Shown here piece after piece: positions 1 to 5,778 of a stretch of DNA of 37,108 bases. This stretch comes from a virus: the IMG/VR virus record IMGVR_UViG_3300046010_006313, positions 1 through 37,108 of that record; one strand, 5' to 3'. Position 1 is the first letter of the stretch. Each line of letters starts with the position of its first letter. Below the pieces are notes generated by a model. It worked only from the letters and a program-made list of their open reading frames with translations, was not told the origin of the DNA and did no database searches. Position numbers and translations under genes: made by a program.

Positions 1-256
1 TTTTCCAAATATAACCCCATAATACAGAAGCGGTTACGATTTCTAGTACCATTTCAATATAAAGGAAGTTCATCCAGTATGTTTCGAATTCTGGCGCAAA
101 TGAGTCTAAACCAGCTGACCAGCCGTAAACCCCTTCATACCAACGAACCCAGCCGTAGAACACAATATAAAGTGCTGCGCCTGCGAACATATTTTTTTTG
201 TTTAAAAGCGGTGCTTCCGCTGTTGCTTTTACTGCATCAATTGTAGTAGCTGACAT
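1..256 (-). CDS. pmoC: Particulate methane monooxygenase subunit C, N-terminal 85 codons, cut by window edge
   Basis: The minus strand from an ATG at 254-256 reads without a stop to base 1, giving 85 residues. The protein starts MSATTIDAVKATAEAPLL and contains the blocks WVRWYEGVYGWSAGLDSF and APEFETYWMNFLYIE, which I recognise as the strongly conserved N-terminus of methanotroph PmoC. PmoC is an integral membrane subunit of the copper enzyme that oxidises methane to methanol; bacterial PmoC is about 250-260 residues, so roughly a third is visible. An SD-like GGAGA lies 7 nt before the ATG. The Asp/His/His copper ligands lie further along and cannot be checked here. No pmoA or pmoB is seen. 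In the phage it would be a metabolic gene supporting host methane oxidation during infection (inference). AmoC or another CuMMO C subunit is the alternative, but the wording fits methanotroph PmoC best. Confidence 0.95.
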   Translation of the reverse strand, partial: MSATTIDAVKATAEAPLLNKKNMFAGAALYIVFYGWVRWYEGVYGWSAGLDSFAPEFETYWMNFLYIEMVLEIVTASVLWGYIWK

Positions 257-316
257 ATTAATTCTCCAAAAAGGAAATTCAAATAGAATTTAACTTAGGG
301 TTAAATCCTGACAAGC

Positions 317-324
317 CATTTATA
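317..324 (-). promoter_or_regulatory. Putative T4-type late promoter for pmoC
   Basis: The minus strand reads TATAAATG about 60 nt before the pmoC ATG, one base from the T4 late consensus TATAAATA. The single motif is weak evidence, but similar motifs stand before structural genes elsewhere in the window. Confidence 0.35.
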
Positions 325-353
325 ATAACATACTATTTCAATATGTTAATTAT

Positions 354-412
354 CCTACATTCTCCCCCGATAAATTCGTACAAAAATAGCTTAAAGTACA
401 AAAGAATGTAGG
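354..412. repeat. Inverted repeat in the pmoC leader
   Basis: CCTACATTC at 354-362 is matched by its exact reverse complement at 404-412, with a 41-nt spacer. Inside the spacer GTACAAAA occurs twice as a direct repeat. It lies in the 210-bp gap between the DUF6321-like gene and pmoC, which holds no gene. No T-run follows either arm, so an operator or RNA structure is more likely than a simple terminator. Confidence 0.5.
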
Positions 413-466
413 CATATTTTTGGTTGCGCCTTTACCTAATAAGGTGAAACCATAATCTTTACAAAA

Positions 467-967
467 TCAACAATTCCATTTTTTAAGCGCTAAGGCTTTT
501 CTGGTTGGTTCGCCATTCTTATCTTTCATTGCTCCAGGCATACCACCCATTCTAGCACAAAAACTTTTACGTCTTTTTGCCGCTTTACTATCTGGATCTA
601 ATTTACTTGGTGGTGTAGTAACCGCCATTTGAAGTTTACTTTTAGGATTTTCTCTTCTATAAGCATCAACGCCCTTTTGCGTTAACCCACCAGTAGAACT
701 TTTGTGACCTTTTGCATCAATTGCATATTCCAATAACTCGTCATCACTAATAGCATCAAATAAATCCCAAAGGTAATCACTGGTAAATCCGTTGTCAGTT
801 GCATATTGTTCAACGGTACTTTCAATCATATCAAATATTTCTTCAACGTTTTCATTAGCCACACAGTTATTCACCTTTTTGCCATCTTTTATTTTGGTGC
901 CTTCTTTATGGTAATTTTTCCAACATTTAAAACTTAGAAAATTCTTTTTTTCTGATATGTCTTCCAT
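467..967 (-). CDS. DUF6321-like phage protein
   Basis: The product is 166 residues and of unknown function. Its C-terminal half has the signature of a small phage family (DUF6321, from memory): GLTQKGVDAYRRENPKSKL, then AVTTPPSKL, a basic AAKRRKSFCARM block, and the terminal KKWNC. The N-terminal half is acidic and probably helical. An earlier in-frame start exists at 1030, but that extension would be translated from the tRNA-Pro gene. The ATG at 965-967 has AAGGGAA 8 nt upstream and is preferred. It is the last gene before pmoC on the same strand. Three Cys residues and the very basic tail could suit nucleic acid or metal binding; this is speculation. Confidence 0.8.
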   Translation of the reverse strand: MEDISEKKNFLSFKCWKNYHKEGTKIKDGKKVNNCVANENVEEIFDMIESTVEQYATDNGFTSDYLWDLFDAISDDELLEYAIDAKGHKSSTGGLTQKGVDAYRRENPKSKLQMAVTTPPSKLDPDSKAAKRRKSFCARMGGMPGAMKDKNGEPTRKALALKKWNC

Positions 968-986
968 AAATATTCCCTTATTAAAT

Positions 987-1063
987 TGGTCTCCCATGAC
1001 AGATTTGAACTGCCGACCTATCCGCCCCAAACGGATCGCTCTACCAAACTGAGCTAATAGGAG
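987..1063 (-). tRNA. tRNA-Pro (TGG)
   Basis: A full cloverleaf is visible on the minus strand. The acceptor CTCCTAT pairs with ATGGGAG (one T-G wobble), the anticodon stem ATCCG/CGGAT holds loop TTTGGGG (anticodon TGG), and the T loop is TTCAAAT. CCA is encoded at 987-989. Confidence 0.93.
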
Positions 1064-1122
1064 TTGTTATAAAGGGCGTTTTCTGTTTTTAACGTGGGGC
1101 ACGCCTACCACCATTTCTACAT

Positions 1123-1198
1123 TGGAGCCACTGAAAGGAATCGAACCCTCAACCCCCTGATTACAAGTCAGGTGCTCTACCAATTGAGCTACAGTGGC
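1123..1198 (-). tRNA. tRNA-Thr (TGT)
   Basis: The acceptor stem GCCACTG/CAGTGGC is perfect. The anticodon stem CCTGA/TCAGG encloses CTTGTAA, giving anticodon TGT, and the T loop is TTCGATT. CCA is encoded. The 59-bp gap to tRNA-Pro holds nothing recognisable. Confidence 0.95.
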
Positions 1199-1204
1199 AA
1201 TATT

Positions 1205-1277
1205 TGGAGCGGGATAAGGGAATCGAACCCTACTAAAAGATTGGAAATCTTTTGTTCTACCTTTAAACTAATTCCGC
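1205..1277 (-). tRNA. tRNA-Gly (TCC)
   Basis: The acceptor GCGGAAT pairs with ATCCCGC with one A-C mismatch at the fifth pair. The anticodon stem AAAGA/TCTTT holds loop TTTCCAA (anticodon TCC). The T arm is normal and CCA is encoded. The mismatch is the only flaw. Confidence 0.92.
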
Positions 1278-1282
1278 GTTAT

Positions 1283-1366
1283 TGGTGGAGATCCCTGGAT
1301 TCGAACCAGGTGCCCAAAGGGCACGGATTTACAGTCCGCTGCAGTCACCTATGCCGCTCGACCTCC
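1283..1366 (-). tRNA. tRNA-Tyr (GTA)
   Basis: This is a type II tRNA with a long variable arm (GCCC/GGGC). The acceptor is GGAGGTC/GATCTCC and the anticodon loop CTGTAAA gives GTA. CCA is encoded. It lies 6 bp beyond the stop codon of the RNA ligase gene, so both are likely on one transcript. Confidence 0.95.
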
Positions 1367-1372
1367 TAATAT

Positions 1373-2500
1373 TTATTCTCCGCCTTTAAGTAAAAATTTA
1401 TTAGAAATTGCCTTAAAGTGTAACGAAGGATCGCGAGTATTTTTAAACACAACACCCTCACGTTCAGTTTTATTATTTAGTACACTTTTGCCTTCAGCAT
1501 AATCTAATAAGCCGCTAATTACGTCATTAACGTTTACGCTAGTTCCAGCTGGACTTCTGTATAAACTAACTTTTTCTAATACTTTAACGTGATTTAAACC
1601 TAATTTTTCAGCTAAGGCTACACGTTCTTCGCTATTCAAGTATTCACCTTTATCAATATCGTAGATAGTAAATACATGAAATTGAGTTCCTAAGATTCTG
1701 TATTTATTACCTTGGATTCCTTCGCCAATTAACTCGCCTTGAATTGCAATATTACGATCTGGAACTAATTCGCGTAATTTATTTTCAATATCATCAGCAC
1801 GAGCTTGTCTCCAGAATGAATTTTCCTCAGTATCTTTTAACTCAAGGTTACGAGAACACACACCAAAGTTACGAACAGGATTTCCTTCTTCATCCGCTGC
1901 ATTTTTAATGTAAACAGTCATAGAACTGCCATCATATTTTTCAGTTACTTCCCACTGATCATCAGAACCAATCCATTGGTATAACGATCTAGACAAGTTT
2001 TGAACACGTTCTTCATCGGTTTTAGGTATAAAGCTTGGAAAGTTTCCTTTCGCCATACCAGCTAACTGAGTTGGCATTGGTGGTTCATACTTATGAATAT
2101 TCAGTAAATCAGAAACGTCCATATCTTCTTCATAATAAATGATAGGCATAGTTTCTAATTTAACATTTAAATCTTCCAGCGACTTTTTAACCGCATCATA
2201 CACAACAGTCAGCGGTAATAGTAAACCCTGAGAAATCTGTTTACGCAATCTTACAGTTCTTAGGCGTTCGCCTTTTATACCGTTATATTCACGAGGTTCT
2301 TTGCCTTCACTGGTAAGGAAAGGAGCAAGTTCATTTGGAATAAAGCTATCAATCTCAAAGTAAACAGCAAAGGTATTAACTTCGAATTCGCCTTTCTTTA
2401 CTACAACTTTCCAACCGCCTATACTAGCAGTTTCAATTAAATCTGCGCCGTCAATAGGCTCTAACGCATCAATTTTTCTAACAGTAGCTAACTTTCTCAT
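1373..2500 (-). CDS. RNA ligase, DraRnl (DRB0094) family
   Basis: This 375-residue protein resembles the DRB0094-type ATP-dependent RNA ligases. The N-terminal ~100 residues (RKIDALEPIDGADLIE, then GGWKVVVKKGEF) form the OB-like module typical of this family. The nucleotidyltransferase domain has motif I KYDGSS with the predicted adenylated lysine K188, GELIGEGIQGN near 255-265, motif IV EGVVFK (348-353), and the late basic motif FKAISNKFLLK (362-372). The enzyme seals 3'-OH and 5'-phosphate RNA ends. It sits inside the tRNA cluster with its own promoter at 2536-2563, so repair of tRNAs cut by host anticodon nucleases is a natural hypothesis. Length and motifs look complete. Confidence 0.9.
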   Translation of the reverse strand: MRKLATVRKIDALEPIDGADLIETASIGGWKVVVKKGEFEVNTFAVYFEIDSFIPNELAPFLTSEGKEPREYNGIKGERLRTVRLRKQISQGLLLPLTVVYDAVKKSLEDLNVKLETMPIIYYEEDMDVSDLLNIHKYEPPMPTQLAGMAKGNFPSFIPKTDEERVQNLSRSLYQWIGSDDQWEVTEKYDGSSMTVYIKNAADEEGNPVRNFGVCSRNLELKDTEENSFWRQARADDIENKLRELVPDRNIAIQGELIGEGIQGNKYRILGTQFHVFTIYDIDKGEYLNSEERVALAEKLGLNHVKVLEKVSLYRSPAGTSVNVNDVISGLLDYAEGKSVLNNKTEREGVVFKNTRDPSLHFKAISNKFLLKGGE

Positions 2501-2535
2501 AATATATTCCTCACTAGATTAACTCATTACAGTCT

Positions 2536-2563
2536 ATTATACGCTGTTTTTACAAAAAGTAAA
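2536..2563 (-). promoter_or_regulatory. Promoter of the shared CTTTACT type, upstream of the RNA ligase
   Basis: On the minus strand TTTACT (2558-2563) is followed after 16 bp by a perfect TATAAT (2536-2541). It lies 36 bp before the ligase ATG and shares its upstream AATAAGG-CTTTACTTTT block with other promoters in the window. Confidence 0.8.
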
Positions 2564-2617
2564 GCCTTATTTTGGATGCAGACCTATTTCCTAACCGCGC
2601 TCACACCTACTCAAAAC

Positions 2618-2692
2618 TGGACTCCCTAGCCGAATTTGAATCGACACCTCAAGGTTTTGCGGACCCGCACACTACCGTTATGCTATAGGGAG
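2618..2692 (-). tRNA. tRNA-Cys (GCA), with atypical C33
   Basis: The acceptor CTCCCTA/TAGGGAG is perfect and followed by T-CCA. The D arm has GG and conserved A14/A21 equivalents, and the T arm GTCGA-TTCAAAT-TCGGC is sound. The anticodon loop is CCGCAAA, giving GCA, but position 33 is C instead of the near-universal T. The 27-43 pair is also C-T. It may still work in decoding, or be decaying. Confidence 0.75.
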
Positions 2693-2699
2693 TAAAATT

Positions 2700-2774
2700 T
2701 GGTGTCCTCGCCAGGATTCGAACCTGGAACCAAATTCTTATGAGGAATACGCTCGACCGTTGAGCTACAAGGAC
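2700..2774 (-). tRNA. tRNA with CAT anticodon (elongator Met or Ile2)
   Basis: The acceptor GTCCTTG/CGAGGAC is complete, the anticodon loop CTCATAA gives CAT, the T arm is canonical and CCA is encoded. The G1-C72 pair argues against an initiator. CAT could also be a lysidine-modified Ile tRNA reading ATA; the sequence alone does not decide. Confidence 0.93.
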
Positions 2775-2806
2775 ATTAATAATCTTAAACAGTTTAACCA
2801 TCAAGT

Positions 2807-2883
2807 TATTGTTACTAATTAAAGAATCGAACTTTACGATGCAACCCTAAGTCACACGCTCCCGTTAAGCATCAATAACAATA
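2807..2883 (-). ncRNA. tRNA-like element, possibly a decayed tRNA-Leu (TAG)
   Basis: The minus strand shows a perfect T arm (TAAAG-TTCGATT-CTTTA), a D-arm-like GCT...AGC with GGG in the loop, and an anticodon-like arm (TGTGA/TTGCA, loop CTTAGGG, anticodon TAG). The ends form an 8-bp stem TATTGTTA/TAACAATA, longer and out of register for a normal acceptor. The variable region is only about 3 nt and no CCA follows. It looks like a tRNA relic or a tRNA-like fold in a larger RNA. Confidence 0.4.
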
Positions 2884-2887
2884 CTGA

Positions 2888-2985
2888 ATAGTGCTTGTCT
2901 TTCCAAGCAGTCACCAGTCCACTTAACATGTACAAGCTGGTTCGGTACACTCCTGCCGTATTATTCTCCCAGCAGGCTAAGGAGA
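2888..2985 (-). ncRNA. Structured noncoding segment after the N4 gp49-like gene
   Basis: No ORF fits here. Minus-strand hairpins include CCTGC/GCAGG, CCAG/CTGG, and GCTTG-GAAAGA-CAAGC. The last lies in a block at 2888-2913 that closely matches a block at 3476-3499 in the next noncoding stretch. It may be the 3' part of the RNA described at 3330-3615, or a second related element. Confidence 0.4.
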
Positions 2986-2991
2986 TAAAAT

Positions 2992-3297
2992 TTATTTAGA
3001 ATCAAAAAGCTTTTGCTTTAACAAATAGCCTTCTAACGCCCAAATCTTATTTCTAGCATTATCTTTTGCGATTTTTCTTCCAATTTCAGCGTCAAAATTT
3101 TCTAGCGATGCCGCAGCAGATTCACCGCTAACGTTAAAGCCGTTTTTTAATGTTAATAAACAAACAGTAAAAGTTGTATTTGGAAATACATAATAATCCT
3201 CACCAACAATTGCATTATCAATATCAGCAGGACTTAAACGTGGAGCATTTAAACCTTTTGACTGAATTTCTTGTTCAATTTCTAATTCTGTTGCCAA
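2992..3297 (-). CDS. N4 gp49 / Sf6 gp66 family protein
   Basis: The product of about 101 residues carries the recognisable pattern of this widespread phage family: LSPADIDNAIVGEDYYVFP, then LLTLKNGFNVSGESA, SLENFDAEIGRKIA and the C-terminal NKIWALEGYLL. The function is unknown. No ATG is available. A GTG at 3304-3306 overlaps the SD-like AAGGTG, whereas the TTG at 3295-3297 lies 6 nt after it, so TTG is chosen; GTG would add three residues. The gene stands alone between two structured noncoding stretches and is probably read from the promoter at 3621-3649 through a leader of about 300 nt. Confidence 0.8.
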   Translation of the reverse strand: MATELEIEQEIQSKGLNAPRLSPADIDNAIVGEDYYVFPNTTFTVCLLTLKNGFNVSGESAAASLENFDAEIGRKIAKDNARNKIWALEGYLLKQKLFDSK

Positions 3298-3329
3298 TTT
3301 ATTCACCTTATGTCAAGTTATAATAATAA

Positions 3330-3615
3330 TTGATAGTTGCCGGTGCTGATCTCCGGCTCTTAGCTGACGGCACGAGCGTGCTATATTGCGCATCAGCCTA
3401 CGCATTAACTATCAAGGATTGGCGCTTAACGCGCTACTACAAAACAATTTATGTAGTTTCTAACGCCAATCTTTCATAGTGCTGTCTTTCCAGCTGTCAG
3501 TTATTTTTTGTGCTTTAAGGCTTCCCGCATAACTACATTAGCCACTATTATTTGATTGGTAGTGCTTCCAATTTTGATAGTAACCCCGATCCAAATCGAC
3601 TAGGCTATCAACTCA
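3330..3615 (-). ncRNA. Candidate structured RNA or very long structured leader
   Basis: About 290 nt without a gene follow a strong promoter and fold into many local helices. Stem 3330-3338/3407-3415 (9 bp) closes a junction holding hairpins 3339-3343/3353-3357, 3363-3367/3393-3397 and 3370-3373/3378-3381. Stem 3417-3424/3464-3471 (8 bp) encloses hairpins 3422-3425/3431-3434 and 3436-3441/3452-3457. A GCTG-GAAAGA-CAGC hairpin lies at 3481-3494. This density is far beyond the surrounding AT-rich spacers. I cannot match it to a known RNA family. It could be an independent phage ncRNA or regulate the downstream gene. Confidence 0.55.
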
Positions 3616-3620
3616 GGTAT

Positions 3621-3649
3621 ATTATAACCGGTTAACTCAAAAAAGTAAA
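3621..3649 (-). promoter_or_regulatory. Promoter of the CTTTACT type, upstream of the structured RNA
   Basis: TTTACT (3644-3649) and TATAAT (3621-3626) are spaced 17 bp on the minus strand. The next protein start is over 300 nt away, so the first product is the structured RNA. Confidence 0.8.
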
Positions 3650-3655
3650 GTTTAT

Positions 3656-3901
3656 TTAAAGAGCAGCAATCGCCGCCACTTCACCAACTTCTGTCAAAAC
3701 TGCGATAGTTTCAGCGCTACCGGCTACTTCAGCTACAGTGCCAGCAGCTGCTACAGTTCCTTCTACAGCCGCTGTACCGGTCGAAACGATACTATCGTAT
3801 ACAGTTTTAGCCGCTACGCCGGTAGCAATATCAACAACGCCGTTACCAACTGCTTCAGCTTCATGTTTAACAGCGTGACCAATTTTAGAAAAAATATTCA
3901 T
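3656..3901 (-). CDS. Small Ala/Val-rich protein of unknown function
   Basis: An 81-residue protein, not recognised. After MNIFSKIGHAVKHEAEAVGNG it is almost only Ala, Val, Gly, Thr, Ser and Glu (GTAAVEGTVAAAGTVAEVAG), suggesting one long amphipathic helix or weak membrane association. It has no Cys or Trp. The ATG at 3899-3901 begins just after the stop of the DUF5856-like gene (4 bp apart), so the two are likely co-translated. Confidence 0.6.
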   Translation of the reverse strand: MNIFSKIGHAVKHEAEAVGNGVVDIATGVAAKTVYDSIVSTGTAAVEGTVAAAGTVAEVAGSAETIAVLTEVGEVAAIAAL

Positions 3902-3905
3902 AATG

Positions 3906-4259
3906 TTATCTCAAGTTGTTGAGTTTGTATAAGGTTTCGTTGTTTAATGATTGTAAGGTATCTATAATGTTTTGAATTTCACTTTCTGCCCCGCAATCTG
4001 CTCTGTTTGCATCAACCCAAGAACGTAAGGTAGCCACCAGTTGGACTGCATCACTAGGGTTATTAACAACAGGATAGTCGTTAATAATCCCATTTCTCCC
4101 CTGATGATTTTCCGCAAGCGAATCCGCAATGTCGATAACTGCATTATAGAACTCCTCCAGCGCTTTATGCTGAGCGTAGCTTGTTGTTTGTAAATGTGCG
4201 ATATGAGCTTTATTTCTCGCGTCAAATAATAACGCAATTAATTGTGGCATTTTATTCAT
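3906..4259 (-). CDS. DUF5856-like phage protein
   Basis: The product is 117 residues. AHLQTTSYAQHKALEEFYNAVIDIADSLAENHQGR is the kind of helical segment seen in a phage family I know as DUF5856, sometimes compared with Dps/ferritin-like bundles; function unknown. An upstream in-frame ATG at 4322 would start inside an 11-bp inverted repeat (4292-4330) that looks noncoding. The ATG at 4257-4259, beginning MNKMPQLIALLF, has an AGGAT about 13 nt upstream and is preferred, though the spacing is long. Confidence 0.7.
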   Translation of the reverse strand: MNKMPQLIALLFDARNKAHIAHLQTTSYAQHKALEEFYNAVIDIADSLAENHQGRNGIINDYPVVNNPSDAVQLVATLRSWVDANRADCGAESEIQNIIDTLQSLNNETLYKLNNLR

Positions 4260-4291
4260 TTTTATATATAATCCTATTTTGGTGGAAAGGT

Positions 4292-4330
4292 ATTTCTTAA
4301 TGACACAGGTCGAGTATGCCATTAAGAAAT
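4292..4330 (-). terminator. Long hairpin after the 62-residue gene
   Basis: ATTTCTTAATG and its exact reverse complement form an 11-bp stem around a 17-nt loop. It lies between the small gene at 4358-4546 and the DUF5856-like gene. There is no clear U-tract, so it may be a processing or attenuation site rather than a classical terminator. Confidence 0.45.
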
Positions 4331-4357
4331 AAAGGCGCTAACCTTTATTCCATTAAA

Positions 4358-4546
4358 CTATTCTTCTGTTTGAGCTTCTTCAACAGGTTCTTCTTGAGCA
4401 GCCGCTAATTCTGCCGCTTCTACCTGAGGACGACCCTGATACTGAATTTTAGCGATAATATCGTTGACATCACGGTACGGTTCTTCAGAAAGAGTTTCAA
4501 GAATAAAGTTCACGTCTTCAACAGGCAATTGTAAATTGATAAGCAT
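4358..4546 (-). CDS. Small conserved phage protein of unknown function
   Basis: This 62-residue protein starts MLINLQLPVEDVNFILETL and ends in an Ala/Glu/Gln-rich acidic tail. The start resembles short hypothetical proteins common in marine and freshwater phages (MLINLQLSVEDVN...), one predicted helix followed by a Gln/Pro-type tail. No catalytic or binding motif is visible. It lies directly downstream of regA on the same strand. Confidence 0.7.
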   Translation of the reverse strand: MLINLQLPVEDVNFILETLSEEPYRDVNDIIAKIQYQGRPQVEAAELAAAQEEPVEEAQTEE

Positions 4547-4570
4547 ATAATAAATTCCAAAATAATAAAG

Positions 4571-4957
4571 TTAAGAAGATTTGCCCAAATTATACTTAGG
4601 GCATAGTTCCCAGTCAGATTTTTCCTGAAATGAAAGAATCTTAATGGTGTTTAAAGAGCATGTAACAAGTTCATCTTTATTGACGATTTCTAGTAAACCC
4701 CAATCGTTCAATAATTTGGCAATGGTATTCCTACGTTTAATATCATCTTCTGATATAGAAGTAGGCTTATTATCAAGTTCAAACAATTGTTTAAAATGAA
4801 CCAGATAATATTTACCTTGTTTATGCAATATATGAGCTGTCTGGTATAGTTTCTTTTCTTGTTTAGAAGCAATACCGATACGGCTTAATGTTTCACGAAC
4901 CTTTAAAAAATCATCAGGTTGTTTTAATGTGATTTCCAATAAATCATACTTTTCCAT
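4571..4957 (-). CDS. regA: RegA translational repressor
   Basis: The 128-residue product aligns from memory with T4 RegA (122 residues) along its length: LEITLKQPDDFLKVRETLSR, GIASKQEKKLYQTAHILHK, GKYYLVHFKQLFELD, ISEDDIKRRNTIAKLLNDWG, and the C-terminal WELCPKYNLG. RegA binds the translation start region of early mRNAs and blocks initiation. The ATG at 4955-4957 overlaps the end of gene 62 by 14 nt, as expected for a coupled unit; a longer in-frame start at 5002 lies deep inside gene 62 and is rejected. In T4 regA also follows 45-44-62, so context agrees. Confidence 0.95.
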   Translation of the reverse strand: MEKYDLLEITLKQPDDFLKVRETLSRIGIASKQEKKLYQTAHILHKQGKYYLVHFKQLFELDNKPTSISEDDIKRRNTIAKLLNDWGLLEIVNKDELVTCSLNTIKILSFQEKSDWELCPKYNLGKSS

Positions 4958-5342
4958 GTTTTTGTTTCCCACCCGTACCCATTTGTTCTCTGACAGTATC
5001 AATTTGACTTTCAGTTAATAAGGCAAGAGCCAACGCTCCTTTTTCTTTGCTGTAATTAAAATAATCGCATACCAGATTCAAGTCATCTGAACTATCAGCT
5101 TTCTTGACCCATTTCGAAAATCGTTTCTTTTTCTTGATCGACGCACGCAAAAAATCATTTGCCATATCCTTAGGTAGATTAGGATAACGATTCATTTCGT
5201 TAGCCTGCAAAACCGTATCGACATAATACGATAAACCCCTATTAATAATGAATGGTGTATATTCCTTAATAGATTGTTCATCAACAAGTAAATTTTCTTT
5301 TGTTACGTTTATTGCATTCAGATAGTCAAAAAGCTTCGCCAT
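4944..5342 (-). CDS. gp62: Clamp loader small subunit gp62
   Basis: The product of 132 residues resembles the short gp62 of T4-like cyanophages more than the 187-residue T4 protein: FDYLNAINVTKENLLVDE, PFIINRGLSYYVDTVLQANEMN, KKKRFSKWVKK and a polar tail. gp62 joins four gp44 ATPases and loads the gp45 clamp on DNA. The ATG at 5340-5342 follows GGGAA at good spacing; the upstream in-frame ATGs are less likely. A TATAAATA motif lies 37 nt upstream. Confidence 0.92.
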   Translation of the reverse strand: MAKLFDYLNAINVTKENLLVDEQSIKEYTPFIINRGLSYYVDTVLQANEMNRYPNLPKDMANDFLRASIKKKKRFSKWVKKADSSDDLNLVCDYFNYSKEKGALALALLTESQIDTVREQMGTGGKQKHGKV

Positions 5343-5378
5343 AATATAATTCCCATAATAAACTGTATGCATCATTAT

Positions 5379-5386
5379 TATTTATA
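5379..5386 (-). promoter_or_regulatory. Putative T4-type late promoter (TATAAATA)
   Basis: An exact minus-strand TATAAATA lies in the short gap between the 86-residue membrane gene and gp62. A late boost of regA and gp62 would be unusual, so chance occurrence in AT-rich DNA is possible. Confidence 0.4.
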
Positions 5387-5398
5387 GTTATTGGAGTT

Positions 5399-5659
5399 TC
5401 ACTCACCATCAATAATGTAAATAATGTAATCAGGAAAAGAATCTTTCAAATGCTGGATTAATGCGTCATAATCATCACTTTTACCAAGATACTTTGATGT
5501 TTTATTTTCATAAGCAAAAAACAAATTAGAATGCTTTTCAACCTTAACATAAATTTGCTTCATCCCATCAAGTTCATTAGAGTTAAGACCGCGCCCGTAA
5601 AGTGCCCCGAGAAAAAAGGAAGCTGCCATTAAAGAAATAATAGAAATTAATTGCATCAT
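5399..5659 (-). CDS. Small membrane-anchored protein of unknown function
   Basis: An 86-residue protein with one N-terminal hydrophobic segment (LISIISLMAASFFLGALYG, about residues 4-22), followed by a soluble domain rich in Lys, Asp and Tyr. It resembles a signal anchor. The start ATG overlaps the stop of the 40-residue gene by ATGA, so translation is coupled within the clamp loader operon. I do not recognise a family. Confidence 0.6.
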   Translation of the reverse strand: MMQLISIISLMAASFFLGALYGRGLNSNELDGMKQIYVKVEKHSNLFFAYENKTSKYLGKSDDYDALIQHLKDSFPDYIIYIIDGE

Positions 5660-5778
5660 AATTTATGTAAACTGTCGATAGGGTGGGAAATAAATTTAAT
5701 TATCTGTTCAGTTGTGTACCATATACCGGTTAAAACGTTAATAATACAACTGATTATGAGTGCTATTGTTTTCATCAT
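5656..5778 (-). CDS. 40-residue small membrane protein
   Basis: A short reading frame links gene 44 to the next gene. It starts at an ATG overlapping the gene 44 stop (TAATG) and ends in a TGA overlapping the next start (ATGA). It encodes MMKTIALIISCIINVLTGIW followed by a short polar tail, so one membrane segment. Perfect stop-start linkage on both sides supports it as real. Function unknown. Confidence 0.55.
   Translation of the reverse strand: MMKTIALIISCIINVLTGIWYTTEQIIKFISHPIDSLHKL

Noticed and set aside
1-256. Host contamination as the source of pmoC
   Set aside because: It continues on the same strand after a phage-type gene and tRNA cluster with normal spacing; still, an assembly join outside the window cannot be excluded.
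968-1030. Longer N-terminus for the DUF6321-like gene
   Set aside because: The extra residues would come from the tRNA-Pro gene, and a good ATG with SD lies at 967.
1094-1369. Plus-strand reading frame of 91 codons
   Set aside because: It is antisense across tRNA-Thr, tRNA-Gly and tRNA-Tyr; the tRNA folds explain the sequence.
3962-4237. Second frame overlapping the DUF5856-like gene
   Set aside because: Fully inside a recognised family protein in another frame and with no SD.
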